A stretch of DNA of 64,000 nt, from positions 20,962 through 84,961 of the forward strand of contig CALIBN010000015.1 in NCBI GenBank assembly GCA_938045545.1, in the 5' to 3' direction. A program made the translations under genes and the position numbers. Positions 62,343-64,000 of this stretch are shown here, one piece after another. Below the pieces are notes generated by a model, which worked only from the letters and a program-made list of their open reading frames with translations, was not told the origin of the DNA and did no database searches. This DNA is from an uncultured archaeon. Lineage in GTDB: Archaea > Thermoproteota > EX4484-205 > JAAOZP01. Positions within the stretch are counted from its first letter, which is position 1, and every line of letters starts with the position of its first letter.

Positions 62343-62567
62343 CTAAGAGAGCGAACTAATATCGGCCATCAAGAAGGCTGCTATCAAGAAAATGCCGAGG
62401 ATCAAAAGGACAGTGACTATTGTGGGTATTCTTACAGGCGTCCCAGCGGTCGACCCTAACGTTACCGTGATCTCGTTTCTTAGGGGATGAAATATTATCT
62501 CCCATGACGAACCTTCCACCATAGGATAGTACAGGAAGAACAAGAGAAGGTAGCAGAGAATCCCCAT
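62343..62567 (-). CDS. Small two-helix membrane protein
   Basis: A 74-residue protein with two hydrophobic helices (ILCYLLLFFLYYPMV and IPTIVTVLLILGIFLIAAFL) around a short polar loop (EIIFHPLRNEITVTL). No ribosome binding site is obvious and no family is recognised. It could be the tail of a larger lost membrane protein. It lies tail to tail with the aldo/keto reductase. Confidence 0.45.
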   Translation of the reverse strand: MGILCYLLLFFLYYPMVEGSSWEIIFHPLRNEITVTLGSTAGTPVRIPTIVTVLLILGIFLIAAFLMADISSLS

Positions 62568-62748
62568 CCCTGCTATCCCTTCGAGGAGCTAAACCTTTAG
62601 GGAGCCCGTTTCCATTCTTTCATTCTACTCTTCCTAAATTTAAATTTTTGTCAACCTCAATATGACGGTTCGATTGAAAACAATTTTTTAATGAAAAAAG
62701 AAGAATCTGAGATGTTTCTGTTATCCTTGTAACCCAGAAACGCTTAAG

Positions 62749-64000
62749 TTAGAAAACCGCGCTCGGCGGGGGCAGTTCGCGACGGATCTCGTGCAAACGG
62801 TATCCGAAGCCAGGGCCTCTGATAGTCGAAAGGTCCACTTGCCCATTGCGCCGCCGATAAAGGCCGGGGTGCACAGTTTCTTCGGGTAGTGAAGCGGCAG
62901 GGTAGAATTGCATGGCGTTGGTCTCCACGCCCATAATGGTTCCCGCATGGGCAGCTAGGAGGACATGAGGGATCTGGGCCAGCATGGGGTTGGTCAGGTC
63001 CTGCACCATGAGCATCATACCATGTGCCTTGGCCCAGCAGAGGCTCAATAACGCTCCGGTCTGAGTCTTACAAGTTTTTAGCGCCACCCCAGTCCAGCCG
63101 AGCTTCCTACCAAAACGGATCAGTCGCCAATCATGGGCGCTCTCATCCAGGAAGAGGGGTTTGCGGGCTGAAACGCTATGCACGTCGATCTGGTTCCGTT
63201 CAAGGTCGTAAGGGAAGGGTTGCTCTACGTAAAGGATCATCCCATAGATACGGGGATGCTCCTCGCGCAGGTGGTCCAGAATATCGTTAACATAAGCCGG
63301 GTCAGTAACAGTACAGTTGAAATCGGCAGCCAACCAATAGACGTCCTTACGTAAGGCGATCTGGCCCACCTGCACAAGCCGGGAATAATCCCATGAAGCA
63401 TCGTTGCCACGCAGCTTCACCTTGAGGCATTTCAACCCATCGCGGTCAATCCAGTCCTCTAGGAGCACCGGATATCCGTCGTTCGGCTCATCCCCCTTCA
63501 GGTCAGCCGAGACGAGGGGGTCTAGGCCGCCGACGAGGTGCCAGGCGAGGAGCTTGTCCCTTCGAGGGAAGACTAGGTAATCCCTGGGATATTTGCCTTG
63601 GAAGGAGATATTCGTGTCCTCGGCCGGCTCCAAGTAATGACTGAGGTCGTAGCTCATGAAAGGCGAGCCGTAGAGCTCGTATATCGGCCGGCGGTGAAGT
63701 ACGCCGTAAGCGTCGTGAAGGGCTATGTCGAAAGCTGAGCAACAGACAAGCGCGGCCAGCCAGGGCATTGGCTCGCTATCGGCCCGTTTGACGTTTATTC
63801 CTTTCCAGAGTTTTGGCAGGACTTCCACCTGGAAGAGGTGCCCCACCTCTATGGGGTGGCCCCATTCCCTGAAGGAGGCCCAGGCCTCTGTCAGCATTAT
63901 GCAAAACTGCTTAAGCGTCTCGTGGCGCTCCTCGTAGGAGATTCTGCTCGGCCAAGCCCACTGCACGCTCAGGGGCGTTTCACCCCAGCCCTCGGCGACG
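62749..64000 (-). CDS. Enolase-superfamily sugar-acid dehydratase/racemase (5' partial)
   Basis: A mandelate racemase/muconate-lactonising-type barrel cut off by the window end. The frame stays open upstream of GTG 63966 with VAEGWGETPLSV, a family N-domain motif, so the gene starts outside. The barrel shows the Lys pair in LKVKLRGND, metal ligands in WLAADFNC, YVEQPFP and FLDESAHD, and the second base in VALKTCKTQTG. Most such enzymes dehydrate sugar acids (galactonate, fuconate, rhamnonate). Which one is not certain. It fits catabolism of sugars freed by GH36/GH116 and the rhamnose route. Confidence 0.9.
   Translation of the reverse strand, partial: VAEGWGETPLSVQWAWPSRISYEERHETLKQFCIMLTEAWASFREWGHPIEVGHLFQVEVLPKLWKGINVKRADSEPMPWLAALVCCSAFDIALHDAYGVLHRRPIYELYGSPFMSYDLSHYLEPAEDTNISFQGKYPRDYLVFPRRDKLLAWHLVGGLDPLVSADLKGDEPNDGYPVLLEDWIDRDGLKCLKVKLRGNDASWDYSRLVQVGQIALRKDVYWLAADFNCTVTDPAYVNDILDHLREEHPRIYGMILYVEQPFPYDLERNQIDVHSVSARKPLFLDESAHDWRLIRFGRKLGWTGVALKTCKTQTGALLSLCWAKAHGMMLMVQDLTNPMLAQIPHVLLAAHAGTIMGVETNAMQFYPAASLPEETVHPGLYRRRNGQVDLSTIRGPGFGYRLHEIRRELPPPSAVF

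Overview
The window looks archaeal. TATA-type boxes sit about 25-30 bases ahead of several starts, many genes start at GTG or TTG, and there are MtrH, THUMP-methyltransferase, HEPN-MNT, COG1751-type and DUF711 homologues plus a large set of zinc-ribbon membrane proteins. A tetrahydrofolate C1 set together with pta-ackA and an acyl carrier protein suggests a TACK-type lineage such as Bathyarchaeia or Brockarchaeota. That placement is inference; no rRNA or tRNA gene was seen.

Layout. 1-0.5 kb holds the end of a sugar isomerase/epimerase-like gene. 0.7-9.2 kb is a one-carbon/folate block: MetF-like reductase, formate-THF ligase, MtrH-like methyltransferase, PurN, FolD, a 5-formyl-THF cyclo-ligase fused to an ECF-S-like membrane domain, and FolC. 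9.2-15.7 kb is mixed: a two-copy 32-bp repeat, a broken small membrane gene, an aldo/keto reductase, a TIM-barrel protein, a MoaD-like protein, a frameshifted HAD gene, a HEPN-MNT pair, YjbQ, an acylphosphatase with a coiled coil, and a YkgJ-like protein. 16.0-18.7 kb is a gene graveyard: a decayed surface-protein and glycosyltransferase cluster, a broken coiled-coil gene and a TnpB remnant. 18.7-23.5 kb is an operon with an SPFH protein, two zinc-ribbon membrane paralogues, a small membrane protein and a helical protein. It resembles bacterial ydjFGHI/PspA membrane-stress clusters, and a broken archaeal ATPase gene sits inside it.

23.6-35.3 kb carries Gfo/Idh and D-2-hydroxyacid dehydrogenases, a THUMP RNA methyltransferase, a wHTH/AAA-ATPase pair, a YkgJ pseudogene, an arrestin-like zinc-ribbon protein, an MFS transporter and a COG1751 gene. 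The last 40 bases of the COG1751 gene recur 2 kb downstream on the far side of a GH32-like gene. 35.4-44.6 kb has a C69 peptidase, a radical SAM/SPASM protein, a TSUP exporter, three UroD-family proteins and a GxGYxYP-like protein. 44.6-48.8 kb is an operon pta-ackA-sugar nucleotidyltransferase-acp-acpS. DUF711 and rhamnulokinase genes follow, then a decayed stretch with PIN and glycosidase remnants.

53.4-64 kb is a visibly GC-richer carbohydrate island: GH116, an isochorismatase-like hydrolase, a zinc alcohol dehydrogenase, a GH36-like alpha-galactosidase, Gfo/Idh, an aldo/keto reductase, and an enolase-superfamily dehydratase cut by the window end.

How it fits together. The folate block can take formate to methyl-THF and, through MtrH, to a corrinoid protein. 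Three UroD/MtaA-type proteins and the acetate-forming pair Pta-AckA are compatible with methyl-group use or acetogenic/fermentative metabolism. The sugar genes feed that metabolism with plant-type glycosides and rhamnose.
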